Of a stretch of 64,000 bases of DNA, positions 45,871 to 54,996 are shown piece by piece. Within the stretch, counting starts at the first letter, position 1, and every line of letters starts with the position of its first letter. Under the pieces are notes generated by a model, which had not been told where the DNA came from, did no database searches, and saw only the letters and a program-made list of their open reading frames with translations. Both the position numbers and the translations under genes were made by a program. This DNA comes from Streptomyces alanosinicus (GTDB taxonomy: Bacteria > Actinomycetota > Actinomycetes > Streptomycetales > Streptomycetaceae): contig NZ_BMVG01000006.1 of NCBI RefSeq assembly GCF_014650595.1, positions 248,001 to 312,000 on the forward strand. The letters are read 5' to 3'.

Positions 45871-46003
45871 GGCGGGGCACTACATAGCCCTGACGACGTG
45901 CATCCCGCTTTTATGTGAGCACTATCGGTGTGTGGTGTGGGGCGAACTGGTCCGGGTGGAGAAGGTAGACAGCAAGCGGACTTCGTCGCGCGAACTGCGC
46001 TGA
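45871..46003 (+). pseudogene. Duplicated, degenerate 3' end of a sortase gene
   Basis: Translates as GHYIALTTCIPLLCEHYRCV and VWGELVRVEKVDSKRTSS before a stop at 46003. It matches the end of the third sortase (GHYITLTTCTPVYTSEYRYV, then VWGELVRVQKVDSKRTPP), including the catalytic LTTC and Arg. The frame upstream is broken by a TAG 12 nt before. Only about 130 bp of the coding part remains. Confidence 0.85.
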
Positions 46004-46040
46004 CAGACCTCCTTCGACCGAGCCCGTCACTTAGCACGAC

Positions 46041-46083
46041 GAAGGACCGAAGCAGCAACTTGCTCTTGCGGCTTCGGTCCTTC
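46041..46083 (+). terminator. Copy of the sortase terminator
   Basis: A 13-bp stem, GAAGGACCGAAGC / GCTTCGGTCCTTC. The loop and right arm share CTTGCGGCTTCGG with the terminator at 45220-45254. Confidence 0.75.
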
Positions 46084-46219
46084 GTTGGTTCAGGACTATC
46101 GCAAACACCGTGAGGGGTAGCCCGGCGTTCTACGCTTCGACTCGTGGTGCCACCGCACTTACCCCGCCAAGCTCGGCGAAGGAATAGATTCCTATTGGGG
46201 CAAGCTCGTGATTTCACCC

Positions 46220-46573
46220 CTATGAGATTCGTTTGTAGCTCCAGACGGGCCACCCGGTTTGTGCCTCTATATCGTAGTAGCCCCATGGACTGTCGAAATG
46301 AAGGCTTGAGGCGCAGTTTTTGTCCGGGTAGTAGCGAACGTTGTACCTCTTCTTATTGACCAATGAACGTACTCTGCCGTCAAAGTAGCACGTCCCCTGG
46401 TGAAGGCCCGACCAGGTCTCCGCGCCCTTGTAATTCGCCTTGGGCCAGCTGCACATATTGGAGGAGCATGAAGGCTCCCTGGGTGGGGCCGCATAAGCGG
46501 AGTTTGTGGTGCTTGTCAGTAAGACGCCCGAAGCTATGCTTGCCAGCAGAGCGGTAATGACTCTTCTCTTCAT
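46220..46573 (-). CDS. Secreted peptidase-inhibitor (I36)-like protein
   Basis: About 117 aa, starting at ATG 46573 (AGGA 8 nt upstream; an alternative ATG is 6 nt further up). The signal peptide covers roughly residues 1-28 (KRRVITALLASIASGVLLTS, then AYAAPP). The mature part has four cysteines and is rich in Tyr/Trp. Segments SCSSNMCSWPKANYKG and CYFDGRVRSLVNKKRYNVRY match the inhibitor I36 fold, which inhibits metalloproteases. The surrounding bases are AT-richer than the genome, for example 46610-46635, suggesting recent acquisition. Confidence 0.75.
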   Translation of the reverse strand: MKRRVITALLASIASGVLLTSTTNSAYAAPPREPSCSSNMCSWPKANYKGAETWSGLHQGTCYFDGRVRSLVNKKRYNVRYYPDKNCASSLHFDSPWGYYDIEAQTGWPVWSYKRIS

Positions 46574-46706
46574 CGCCATTTCCTAGTCAAGGGTGCCGTT
46601 TTGATCCGCAAGAAGCGAAGCGATCATAATATTTTTCCGCGCTTCGGGGTGTGGATATTTCGGCCAACTTTGACGTGGTCGGGGCGTTGAGAGGGTATGG
46701 AAAGAA

Positions 46707-46740
46707 TGGGCGTTCCACGCCTATTGGCGTGGAACGCCCA
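46707..46740 (-). terminator. Terminator of the pknB operon
   Basis: A 15-bp perfect stem, TGGGCGTTCCACGCC / GGCGTGGAACGCCCA, with loop TATT. On the minus strand it is followed by TTCTTTCC. It lies 22 nt after the pknB stop. Confidence 0.85.
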
Positions 46741-46761
46741 TCTAGCCCTCTGTATGGGGCG

Positions 46762-48756
46762 TCAGCCGTTGTTGCCGCCGAGGAAGCCGCCGCCGCCGTT
46801 GTTACCGCCGCCGCCGATGTCCAGGGTGGTCAGGACGATCTGGGTGGTGGCGGGATCGGCCTGGGTGCCCGCGGTCGGGGTCTGCTGGATGACCCGGGCC
46901 TTGTCGTCGTTCGAGCCGCTGACCTGGATGTTCGTGTAGCCGCTCTGCTGCAGGGTCTGCTCGGCCTGCTTCAGGGTCTGGCCCGTGACGCTCGGCACCT
47001 GGCCCTGGGTCTGGCCGCCGCCCTGGAACTTGCCGACGTTGATCGCGACCGGCGTGTTCTTGGCGACCTGCTGGCCCGCGGCCGGGTTGGTCGACAGGAC
47101 CTTGCCGTCCTGGGTCTGGTCGGTGGTGGGGGTCTGGGTGCAGTCGCCGGGCGCCAGGCCCAGGTTCTGCAGCTCGCTCTTCGCGTCGTCGCAGGACTTG
47201 CCGACGAGGTCGCCCGGGATGGTCACCTTGTCCGCGGCCTTGGCGACCGTGAGGGTGATCGTGGTGCCCTTCTCCTGGCTGGAGCCGCCCTTCGGGTCCT
47301 GGTCCATGACCACGCCGGGTGTCTGGGTCGACTCCTGGGTCTGCTTCTCGACCTCGAAGCCCTTCTCCTTGAGGAGGGACTGGGCCGCGGCGAACTGGCT
47401 GCCGCGCACGTCCGGGACGGTGACCTTGGGCGCGCCCGTCGAGACGACCAGATTGATGATGGTGCCCTTGGCGACCTTGCCGCTGTCCGGATCCTGCGAG
47501 CACACATTGCCCTTGGGCTGGTTGTCGCAGGGTTTGTGGGAGCTGCTGACCTTCAGGTCGACGTTCTCGGCCATCTTCTTGGCCGTGCCCTCGGACTGGC
47601 CGACGAAGTTCGGTACCGGCACCCTGCCGTCCCCCGTGTTGTGGCCGGTCGCCACCCACTTGCCGATCAGGATCGCGCCGATCAGGACCAGGATGCCCGC
47701 GACCACCAGCAGGATCGTGGAGGTGTGGGACTTCTTCGGCTGGCGGCCGCGGCGGCCCGGGGCGTCGTCGTAGCCGTAGCCGCCGTCGTCCGGGTTCATC
47801 GGCGGGAGCATCGTGGTCGCTCCCCCGCCGCCGTCGGGGCGCAGCGCCGTGGTCGGCTGGTCGTCGGGGTAGCCGCCGTAGCCCGCGGCGCCCATCGCGG
47901 CCGTCGCTCCGACCGGCTGGCCGTCCAGACAGGCCTCGATGTCGGCGCGCATCTCGTCGGCCGACTGATAGCGGTAGTTCGGGTCCTTGACCAGCGCCTT
48001 CAGGACGATCGCGTCCATCTCGGGGGTGATCTCGGGGTCGAAGACCGACGGAGCCTGGGGCTCCTCGCGGACATGCTGGTAGGCCACGGCCACGGGGGAG
48101 TCGCCGACGAAGGGCGGGCGGACCGTCAGCAGCTCATAGAGGAGGCAGCCCGTCGAGTACAGGTCCGAGCGGGCGTCCACCTGCTCGCCCTTCGCCTGCT
48201 CCGGCGAGAGGTACTGGGCGGTGCCGATCACGGCCGCGGTCTGGGTCATGGTCATGCCGGAGTCGCCCATGGCGCGGGCGATGCCGAAGTCCATCACCTT
48301 GACCTGGCCGTTGCGGGTCAGCATGACGTTGGCCGGCTTGATGTCACGGTGGACGATGCCGTTGCGGTGGGCGTACTCCAGACCCTGGAGGATGCCGACG
48401 GTCATCTCCATCGCGCGCTCCGGCAGGAGCTTGCGACCGGAGTGAAGAAGCTCACGGAGCGTGGAACCGTCGACGTACTCCATCACGATGTACGGGATGG
48501 AGACCCCGTCGATGTAGTCCTCGCCCGTGTCGTAGACCGCGACGATCGCGGGATGGTTGAGCGAGGCGGCCGACTGGGCCTCCCGGCGGAACCGGGCCTG
48601 GAAGGACGGATCACGCGCGAGGTCCGCGCGCAGCGTCTTCACCGCCACGGTGCGACCGAGCCGGGTGTCATGCGCGAGGTAGACCTCCGCCATGCCACCA
48701 CGACCGAGCACCTGGCCCAGTTCGTACCGGCCGCCGAGGCGACGCGGCTCTTCCAT
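46762..48756 (-). CDS. pknB: PASTA-domain Ser/Thr protein kinase PknB
   Basis: A 664-aa kinase sensing peptidoglycan fragments. Kinase domain: glycine loop GRGGMAEVYLA, VAVKTLRADLA, HRDIKPANVML, DFGIA. A juxtamembrane part is followed by the membrane helix STILLVVAGILVLIGAILIG. Extracellular part: four PASTA repeats (starting VPNFVGQSEG, VPDVRGSQFA, IPGDLVGKSC and VPSVTGQTLK). The tail ends GGGGNNGGGGFLGGNNG. Last gene of the fhaA-fhaB-pstP-ftsW-pbpA-pknB operon. Confidence 0.97.
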   Translation of the reverse strand: MEEPRRLGGRYELGQVLGRGGMAEVYLAHDTRLGRTVAVKTLRADLARDPSFQARFRREAQSAASLNHPAIVAVYDTGEDYIDGVSIPYIVMEYVDGSTLRELLHSGRKLLPERAMEMTVGILQGLEYAHRNGIVHRDIKPANVMLTRNGQVKVMDFGIARAMGDSGMTMTQTAAVIGTAQYLSPEQAKGEQVDARSDLYSTGCLLYELLTVRPPFVGDSPVAVAYQHVREEPQAPSVFDPEITPEMDAIVLKALVKDPNYRYQSADEMRADIEACLDGQPVGATAAMGAAGYGGYPDDQPTTALRPDGGGGATTMLPPMNPDDGGYGYDDAPGRRGRQPKKSHTSTILLVVAGILVLIGAILIGKWVATGHNTGDGRVPVPNFVGQSEGTAKKMAENVDLKVSSSHKPCDNQPKGNVCSQDPDSGKVAKGTIINLVVSTGAPKVTVPDVRGSQFAAAQSLLKEKGFEVEKQTQESTQTPGVVMDQDPKGGSSQEKGTTITLTVAKAADKVTIPGDLVGKSCDDAKSELQNLGLAPGDCTQTPTTDQTQDGKVLSTNPAAGQQVAKNTPVAINVGKFQGGGQTQGQVPSVTGQTLKQAEQTLQQSGYTNIQVSGSNDDKARVIQQTPTAGTQADPATTQIVLTTLDIGGGGNNGGGGFLGGNNG

Positions 48757-48875
48757 AGCTACCTACCAGCCCTCTCCGTCGGTCCCGGCCGCGCACCGTC
48801 GTGCGCCGCCGGAGGCTGCCGTCCGGGCCTACCGTACCCGGCTCGCTTTGTGTGACCTGGCCAAGCCCGCAACCC

Positions 48876-48903
48876 GATACAGGACCGGTATCGCAACGTG
48901 CAA
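48876..48903 (-). promoter_or_regulatory. Candidate pknB promoter
   Basis: On the minus strand TTGCAC (48898-48903) and TGTATC (48876-48881) with a 16-bp spacer, in the 172-bp gap between pbpA and pknB. Suggests that pknB may have its own promoter besides operon read-through. Unproven. Confidence 0.35.
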
Positions 48904-48928
48904 CGATGTGAAGGAGGCGTGACGGGTG

Positions 48929-50398
48929 TCACTTCTTGGACTTGATGACGGCCTCCATGACGTCCTTCGCGATCGGTGCCGCGAGGCCGCCGCCGGAGAT
49001 GTCGTCGCGGTTGGCGCTCTCGTCCTCGATGACCACGGCCACGGCGACCGGCGAGCTGCCGTCGGGCAGCTTGGCGTAGGAGAGGAACCACGCGTACGGG
49101 TTGGCGCTGTTCGCCACACCGTGCTGCGCGGTACCGGTCTTGCCGCCCACCGTGACGCCGGGGATCTTCGCGTTCGTACCGGTGCCCTTCTCGACCACCG
49201 TCTGCATCATGTCCTGCAGGATCTGCGCGTTGGCCGAGGACAGCGGCCGGCTCAGCTCCTTCGGCTCGGTCTGCTCGACGGTGTCGACGTTGGGCGACTG
49301 GAGCTTGTCGACCATGTACGGCTTCATCAGCTTGCCGTCATTGGCGACCGCCGAGGCGACCATGGCCATCTGCAGCGGGGTCGCGGCGGTGTTGTACTGG
49401 CCGATGGAGGACAGCGCGGTCTGCGACGGGTTCATGTGGTCGGAGAACACCGAGGCGTTCGAGCGGACCGGGGTGAACTGCTCGGAGTCGAAGCCGAACT
49501 TCTTCGCCTCAGCCAGCATCTTGTCGTTGCCGAGGTCGGACCCGATCTTGCCGAAGACGGTGTTGCAGGAGTACTGCAGCGCCGTCCGCAGGTCGGCGTC
49601 CTTGCAGGGGATGTTGCCCTCGTTCTTCAGCTGGGTCGTGGTGCCCGGCATGGTCCACGGCAGCGGCGAGTCCGTCTTCTCGTCGGCCGAGGTGTACTTG
49701 CCGTTCTCCAGCGCGGCCGCGGCCGTGACCACCTTGAACGTGGAGCCCGGCGGGTAGGTCTCGCGCAGCGCCCGGTTCAACATCGGCTCGGCCTTGCTGT
49801 TCTTCAGCGTGTTCCAGGCCTTGGAGTCGCCGTCGCGGTCGCCCGCGAAGGCCGAGGGGTCGTACGACGGGTAGGAGGCCAGCGCCAGGATCTTGCCGGT
49901 GGACGGCTCCAGGGCGACGACCGCGCCCTTGCCGCCCTGCTTGGACAGCCCGTCGAACGCTGCCTTCTGAGCGGGCGCGTTCAGTGTGGTGACCACGTTG
50001 CCGCCCTGCTTCGGCTTGCCCGTGATCATGTCGAGGGTGTTGCGGAAGAAGAGCCGGTCGTCGTTGCCGGAGAGGATGCCGTCGTCGAGCTTCTCCAGTT
50101 GGCTGCTGTCGAAGGCCTGCGAGGAGTAGCCGGTCACCGGGGACCACATGGCCCCGTCCTTGTAGGTGCGCTTGTACTTGAACTGTCGGCCCTTGACCTC
50201 GGTCGACCCGGTTATCGGGTTCCCGTCGACGATGATGTCGCCGCGCGGGTGGGCGTAGCGCTCGATGCGGACTCTGAGGTTGTCCTTGTCAGCGGCGAGC
50301 TGGTCGGCCTTGACGTACTGGAGATAGTTGTCGCGGATCAGCAGGGCCAGCACGAGGAGGCCGCAGAAGATCGCGATCCGGCGCAGGGGCTTGTTCAT
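48929..50398 (-). CDS. pbpA: Penicillin-binding protein, class B transpeptidase
   Basis: A 489-aa bitopic enzyme making peptidoglycan cross-links. A short cytoplasmic start and membrane helix (RRIAIFCGLLVLALLIRDNY) are followed by a dimerisation region and the transpeptidase domain. Catalytic motifs: STFK (PPGSTFKVVTA), SCN (YSCNTVFGK) and KTG (GGKTGTAQ). The gene overlaps the ftsW/rodA stop by 4 nt. Partner of the SEDS polymerase next to it. Confidence 0.95.
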   Translation of the reverse strand: MNKPLRRIAIFCGLLVLALLIRDNYLQYVKADQLAADKDNLRVRIERYAHPRGDIIVDGNPITGSTEVKGRQFKYKRTYKDGAMWSPVTGYSSQAFDSSQLEKLDDGILSGNDDRLFFRNTLDMITGKPKQGGNVVTTLNAPAQKAAFDGLSKQGGKGAVVALEPSTGKILALASYPSYDPSAFAGDRDGDSKAWNTLKNSKAEPMLNRALRETYPPGSTFKVVTAAAALENGKYTSADEKTDSPLPWTMPGTTTQLKNEGNIPCKDADLRTALQYSCNTVFGKIGSDLGNDKMLAEAKKFGFDSEQFTPVRSNASVFSDHMNPSQTALSSIGQYNTAATPLQMAMVASAVANDGKLMKPYMVDKLQSPNVDTVEQTEPKELSRPLSSANAQILQDMMQTVVEKGTGTNAKIPGVTVGGKTGTAQHGVANSANPYAWFLSYAKLPDGSSPVAVAVVIEDESANRDDISGGGLAAPIAKDVMEAVIKSKK

Positions 50399-51846
50399 GA
50401 CGGGCGGACCACCTGGGTCATCTCGGCGTCGGGGTTGCCGGCGGGCATGGGCGCCGGGCGGCGGGCGGTGTCACTGATGCGGATCAGGATGCCGATCAGC
50501 GCCCAGTTGGCCAGCACGGAGGAACCGCCGTAGGCGACGAACGGCATCGTCATACCGGTCAGCGGGATGAGGCCCATCACACCGCCGGCCACGACGAACA
50601 CCTGCAGGGCGAAGGCGCCGGACAGGCCCACGGCGAGCAGCTTGCCGAACGGGTCGCGGGCGGCGAGGGCGGTGCGCACGCCGCGCTCCACGATCAGGCC
50701 GTAGATCAGGAGCATCGCCATGATGCCCGCCAGGCCCAGCTCCTCGCCGAAGGTCGCGAAGACGAAGTCGGAGTTGGCGGCGAACTTGATCAGGTCCGAG
50801 TGGCCCTGGCCCCAGCCGGTGCCGAGGGTGCCGCCGGAGCCGAACGCCCACAGGGACTGCTGCAGCTGGTCGGAGTGGAGGATGCCGTCGTGGGTGACCT
50901 GGCGGCTGAGCTGGTACTCGCGCATCGGGTTGAGCCAGGCGTTCACACGCGTCTGGATGTGCGACTCGAAGCTCGCCACACCGACCGCGCCGACGGCGGA
51001 CATCAGCAGACCGAAGACGATCCAGCTGGTTCGCTCGGTGGCGACGTACAGCATGATCACGAACATGCCGAAGAACAGCAGCGAGGTGCCGAGGTCGGTC
51101 TCGAAGACCAGGATGAGGATCGACATCGCCCAGACGACCAGGATCGGACCGAGGTCGCGGCCGCGCGGCAGGTACAGGCCCATGAAGCGGCGGCTGGCGA
51201 GGGCCAGGGCGTCCCGCTTGACCATCAGGTAGCCGGCGAAGAAGACGGCGAGGACGATCTTCGCGAACTCGCCGGGCTGCAGGGAGCCGAGGCCGGGGAC
51301 CCTGATCCAGATCTTGGCGCCGTAGATGTCGGCCCCGAGGCCCGGCACCAGTGGAAGAAGCAGCAGGACCAGGGCGCAGACCATGGAGATGTAGGTGTAG
51401 CGCTGCAGGGCGCGATGGTCTTTCAGGAAGATCAGCACTGCGGCGAACATGGCGATGCCCAGCGCGCTGTACAGCAGCTGGCGAGGCGCGGCCGCGGCGA
51501 AGTGGGGCAGCGACTGCAGCAGCTTCGACTGGTCCAGCCGCCAGATGACGACGAGCCCGAGCCCGTTGAGCAGGGTGGCCAGCGGCAGCAGCAGCGGGTC
51601 GGCGTACGGCGCGAACTTCCGTACGGCGAGGTGGGCCACGCCGGCCAGCAGACCGAGGCCGAGGCCGTACTCCAGCAGTCCGGCGGGTACCTGGTTCTTG
51701 ATGGCCAGGCCCACGTTGGCATAGGCGAACACCGGGATGGCCACGGCGAAGACCAGCAGGGCCAGCTCGGTGTTGCGGCGGCTCGGTGCGCCGATGGCGC
51801 CGATCGTGGAGGTGTGGTGCGTCGGCGGGTTAGTCGTACTGCTCAT
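50395..51846 (-). CDS. SEDS-family glycosyltransferase (FtsW/RodA)
   Basis: A 483-aa polytopic protein with at least ten membrane helices, of the FtsW/RodA/SpoVE family. Segments GLGADIYGAKIWIRVPGLGS, LQPGEFAKIVLAVFFAGYLM and LTGMTMPFVAYGGSSVLANW are the SEDS signatures. It polymerises peptidoglycan glycan strands from lipid II. In Streptomyces this locus is one of several SEDS genes; the precise paralogue (FtsW or RodA) is not decided here. Confidence 0.93.
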   Translation of the reverse strand: MSSTTNPPTHHTSTIGAIGAPSRRNTELALLVFAVAIPVFAYANVGLAIKNQVPAGLLEYGLGLGLLAGVAHLAVRKFAPYADPLLLPLATLLNGLGLVVIWRLDQSKLLQSLPHFAAAAPRQLLYSALGIAMFAAVLIFLKDHRALQRYTYISMVCALVLLLLPLVPGLGADIYGAKIWIRVPGLGSLQPGEFAKIVLAVFFAGYLMVKRDALALASRRFMGLYLPRGRDLGPILVVWAMSILILVFETDLGTSLLFFGMFVIMLYVATERTSWIVFGLLMSAVGAVGVASFESHIQTRVNAWLNPMREYQLSRQVTHDGILHSDQLQQSLWAFGSGGTLGTGWGQGHSDLIKFAANSDFVFATFGEELGLAGIMAMLLIYGLIVERGVRTALAARDPFGKLLAVGLSGAFALQVFVVAGGVMGLIPLTGMTMPFVAYGGSSVLANWALIGILIRISDTARRPAPMPAGNPDAEMTQVVRPS

Positions 51847-51873
51847 CGTGTGACAGGGCCTCTCGCGGCTTCG

Positions 51874-53454
51874 CTACTGCTTGCCGCACTGATCGACGAC
51901 CTTCTGCTCATCCTCGGAGAGGCTCGGGCCGGGGTTCGGAGTGGCGGTCGGGGACGGGGACTTCGAGGACGTTGTCGGGGGCTTCTTCGACGTCGTGCCC
52001 GTCGTACCTGTCGCACCTGTCGTACCTGTAGACGGGTTGGGCGTCGGTGATGCCTTGGACGTGAAGGCGGTACGGGTGGTTCCCGTGGTGCCTCCGGCCT
52101 CGCCCTGGCCCGTTCTGGCGTTCCGCTCGGACTCGGCGGCCTGGCGCTGCGACTGCTTGCGGCATGCGGAGGCCTGCACGGACAGTGCCTCGATCTTCGC
52201 CTGGGCCTGTTGCAGACCGCCCGCGGCGATCGTCGACTTCACCTGCTTCTGCTGGTACGGCGGCAGGTACTTGAGTTCGATCTCGGGGTGGTCCTTCTCC
52301 ACCTTCGAGAGCGACACCCAGGCCAGGTCCTGGCTGATCCCGCGGTACAGCGCCACATGCTCGTCCTTGGCGCCGACGTAGTACTGCGTCTGCGTCCAGC
52401 GGTAGCCGCCGTAGAGGCCGCCGCCGATGACGGCGAGCGCGAGCGCGCCGTAGAGGGTGCCCTTCAGCCATGTGCGGCTCTTGCGCGGCTTGGTGAAGTC
52501 CTCGTCGGTGTAGTCGCCGAAGCTGCCCGCCGGGACGTAGCCGGTGGTGTCGCCGGAGCCGGGCGGGCCGAACTCGCCGCCGCCGTGCCCGTGGGCGTGC
52601 CGGCCCAGGTGGGCGGCGCGGCCGGCCGGGGTCTGCATGATGCCGTTGTCGTGCAGGTGGTGCTGGTTCTCGGCGACGGCGCCGACCACGATCGGCTGGT
52701 CGGACAGCTGGACGGCGAGGGTGTCACCGGTGTCCAGGTCGAGGACGTCGGCGACGATGACGGTGATGTTGTCCGGGCCGCCGCCGCGCAGCGCGAGCTG
52801 GATCAGCTCCTGCACGGTCTCCTGCGGGCCCTGGTAGCTGGCGAGGGCCTCTTCCATCGTCTGATGGGAGACGACCGCGGACAGCCCGTCGGAGCAGATC
52901 AGATAGCGGTCGCCGGCGCGGACCTCGCGGATCGACAGGTCGGGCTCGACATGGTCGCCGCTGCCGAGGGCGCGCATCAGCAGGGAGCGCTGCGGGTGAG
53001 TGGTGGCCTCTTCCTCGGTGATCCGGCCCTCGTCGACGAGCCGCTGCACCCAGGTGTGGTCCTGGGTGATCTGGGTGAGCACCCCGTCCCGCAGCAGATA
53101 GGCGCGGGAGTCGCCGACGTGGACCAGGCCGAGCCGCTGGCCGGTCCACAGCAGGGCGGTGAGGGTGGTCCCCATGCCCTCCAGCTGGGGGTCCTCCTCG
53201 ACCATGGCGCGCAGCTGGTCGTTGGCGCGCTGCACGGCCTCGTCGAGGGAGGTGAGGATGTCGGAGCCGGGCACGTCGTCGTCGAGCGTGACCAGGGTGG
53301 AGATGACCTCGGAGGAGGCGACCTCGCCGGCCGCCTGGCCGCCCATGCCGTCGGCGATCGCGAGCAGTCGGGGACCGGCGTAACCGGAGTCCTCGTTGCC
53401 CTCGCGGATCATGCCCTTGTGCGATCCGGCGGCAAAGCGCAGTGACAGACTCAT
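51874..53454 (-). CDS. pstP: PP2C-family Ser/Thr phosphatase (PstP)
   Basis: A 526-aa protein. The start at ATG 53454 (MSLSLRFAAGSHKGMIREGN) follows a GAGG site; an upstream in-frame start adds 19 residues. Metal-binding motifs GNEDSGYAG, DGMGGQAAGE and GDSRAYL lie in the N-terminal PP2C domain. A membrane helix follows (LKGTLYGALALAVIGGGLYG), and a long Thr/Ser/Pro-rich extracytoplasmic tail ends in SEDEQKVVDQCGKQ. It should reverse PknB phosphorylation. Confidence 0.93.
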   Translation of the reverse strand: MSLSLRFAAGSHKGMIREGNEDSGYAGPRLLAIADGMGGQAAGEVASSEVISTLVTLDDDVPGSDILTSLDEAVQRANDQLRAMVEEDPQLEGMGTTLTALLWTGQRLGLVHVGDSRAYLLRDGVLTQITQDHTWVQRLVDEGRITEEEATTHPQRSLLMRALGSGDHVEPDLSIREVRAGDRYLICSDGLSAVVSHQTMEEALASYQGPQETVQELIQLALRGGGPDNITVIVADVLDLDTGDTLAVQLSDQPIVVGAVAENQHHLHDNGIMQTPAGRAAHLGRHAHGHGGGEFGPPGSGDTTGYVPAGSFGDYTDEDFTKPRKSRTWLKGTLYGALALAVIGGGLYGGYRWTQTQYYVGAKDEHVALYRGISQDLAWVSLSKVEKDHPEIELKYLPPYQQKQVKSTIAAGGLQQAQAKIEALSVQASACRKQSQRQAAESERNARTGQGEAGGTTGTTRTAFTSKASPTPNPSTGTTGATGTTGTTSKKPPTTSSKSPSPTATPNPGPSLSEDEQKVVDQCGKQ

Positions 53455-53594
53455 GCGCACCTCGCCCGTCGGCTCCGAATGCAGCCGGTCGTGTCGAGCC
53501 ACACTGCCCACCCTCCGGTCGGGAGCGCACCGCAGACCGGAGTGCGGCCTGCCGCTGCGTGCTCGCTCCGCTCGCGCTCACTCATGATGTAGCA

Positions 53595-54128
53595 CTACTT
53601 CCGCAGCTCGATGACGGTCTTGCCGATGCGGATCGGCGAGCCCGGCTGGATCGGCGTGGGGGTCGTCAGCCGGGACCGGTCCAGGTAGGTGCCGTTGGTG
53701 GAACCCAGATCCTCGACGATCCACTGACCGTCGCGGTCCGGGTAGATCCTGGCATGGCGGCTGGAGGCGTAGTCGTCGTCCAGCACGATCGTGGAGTCGT
53801 GCGCCCGGCCCAGAGTGATCGTCTGGCCCTGCAGCGCGACGGTGGTGCCGGTCAGTGTGCCTTCGGTCACCACCAGCTTGGTGGGGGCGTTACGGCCGCG
53901 CCGGCCGCCGCCCTGCTGGCCTCGCTGCTGGTTTCGCTGCTGCGGGGGCGCGGCTGGCTGCTGCCGGGCCGCCTGCTGCTGCTGGCGGCCGGCCTCCCTG
54001 CGCGATCCGCGCTGGGTGACGCGCGTACCGAACAGGTCGCTCCGGATGACCTGCACGGCCACGATCACGAACAGCCACAGTACGGCCAGGAAACCCAGCC
54101 GCATGACCGTGAGGGTCAGCTCTGACAT
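53595..54128 (-). CDS. fhaB: FHA-domain membrane protein FhaB
   Basis: A 177-aa protein. An N-terminal membrane helix (LTVMRLGFLAVLWLFVIVAV) is followed by a linker rich in Gln/Arg and a C-terminal FHA domain (TITLGRAHDSTIVLDDDYAS, then SRHARIYPD). It binds phosphothreonine on kinases and on cell-wall enzymes. Located between fhaA and pstP, the usual arrangement in actinobacteria. Confidence 0.95.
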   Translation of the reverse strand: MSELTLTVMRLGFLAVLWLFVIVAVQVIRSDLFGTRVTQRGSRREAGRQQQQAARQQPAAPPQQRNQQRGQQGGGRRGRNAPTKLVVTEGTLTGTTVALQGQTITLGRAHDSTIVLDDDYASSRHARIYPDRDGQWIVEDLGSTNGTYLDRSRLTTPTPIQPGSPIRIGKTVIELRK

Positions 54129-54138
54129 TGCCCCCGCT

Positions 54139-54996
54139 TCACCCTTCGGCTTGCCTATAGATAACGGTGGTGCTGCCCACGACGATCCGCGAGCCGTCGC
54201 GGAGCGTAGCGCGGGTGGTGTGCTGCCCGTCCACCACGATGCCGTTGGTGGATCCGAGATCCTGGATCGTCGAGGGCGTCCCGGTCCGGATCTCGCAGTG
54301 CCGGCGGGAGACGCCGGGGTCGTCGATCCGCACGTCGGCGTCGGTGCTGCGGCCCATCACCAGCGTCGGTCGGGAGATCTGGTGGCGGGTGCCGTTGATC
54401 TCGATCCAGTAGCGGGGGCGTCCGCCGCTCGTGGGTGTGCCCGTGGGCCGCTGGCCGGCGGGCTGGGGGTAGCCGGAGCCGCCGGGGCGGGCGCCGGGCG
54501 GCGGCGTGGCCGGCATCGGGGGCGCACCGGCGGGCGCGGCGGGCGGGTAGCCGTATCCGCCGCCCTGGGCGCCCTGCGCGGGGCGGCCGGGGGCCGGGGC
54601 CGCGGGGGCCTGCTGGCTGCTGGAGGAGGCCAGGGTGCGCGAGCGCACCCGGTACAGACCCGTGTCCAGGTCCTCGGCCTTCTCCAGATTGACCTTGATC
54701 GGGCCCATGAAGGTGTAGCGCTGCTGCTTGGCGTAGTCGCGCACCATGCCGGCCAGCTCGTCACCGAGCTGCCCGGAGTAGGGGCTGAGCCGCTCGTAGT
54801 CCGGCGCGCTCAGCTCCACGATGAAGTCGTTGGGTACGACGGTCCGGTCGCGGTTCCAGATGGTCGCGTTGTTGTCGCACTCGCGCTGGAGCGCGCCGGC
54901 GATCTCCACGGGCTGGACCTCGGACTTGAAGACCTTGGCGAAGGTGCCGTTCACCAGACCTTCGAGACGCTGCTCGAACTTCTTCAGGACTCCCAT
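54139..54996 (-). CDS. fhaA: FHA-domain protein FhaA (DUF3662)
   Basis: A 285-aa protein. The N-terminal DUF3662 domain (MGVLKKFEQRLEGLVNGTFA, with LQRECDNNATIWNRDRTVVP) is followed by a Pro/Gly/Ala-rich linker (about 125-190). The C-terminal FHA domain has GRSTDADVRIDDPGVSRRHC and GSTNGIVVDG. It binds phosphorylated partners such as MurJ-type proteins. First gene of the operon, upstream of fhaB by 10 nt. Confidence 0.95.
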   Translation of the reverse strand: MGVLKKFEQRLEGLVNGTFAKVFKSEVQPVEIAGALQRECDNNATIWNRDRTVVPNDFIVELSAPDYERLSPYSGQLGDELAGMVRDYAKQQRYTFMGPIKVNLEKAEDLDTGLYRVRSRTLASSSSQQAPAAPAPGRPAQGAQGGGYGYPPAAPAGAPPMPATPPPGARPGGSGYPQPAGQRPTGTPTSGGRPRYWIEINGTRHQISRPTLVMGRSTDADVRIDDPGVSRRHCEIRTGTPSTIQDLGSTNGIVVDGQHTTRATLRDGSRIVVGSTTVIYRQAEG

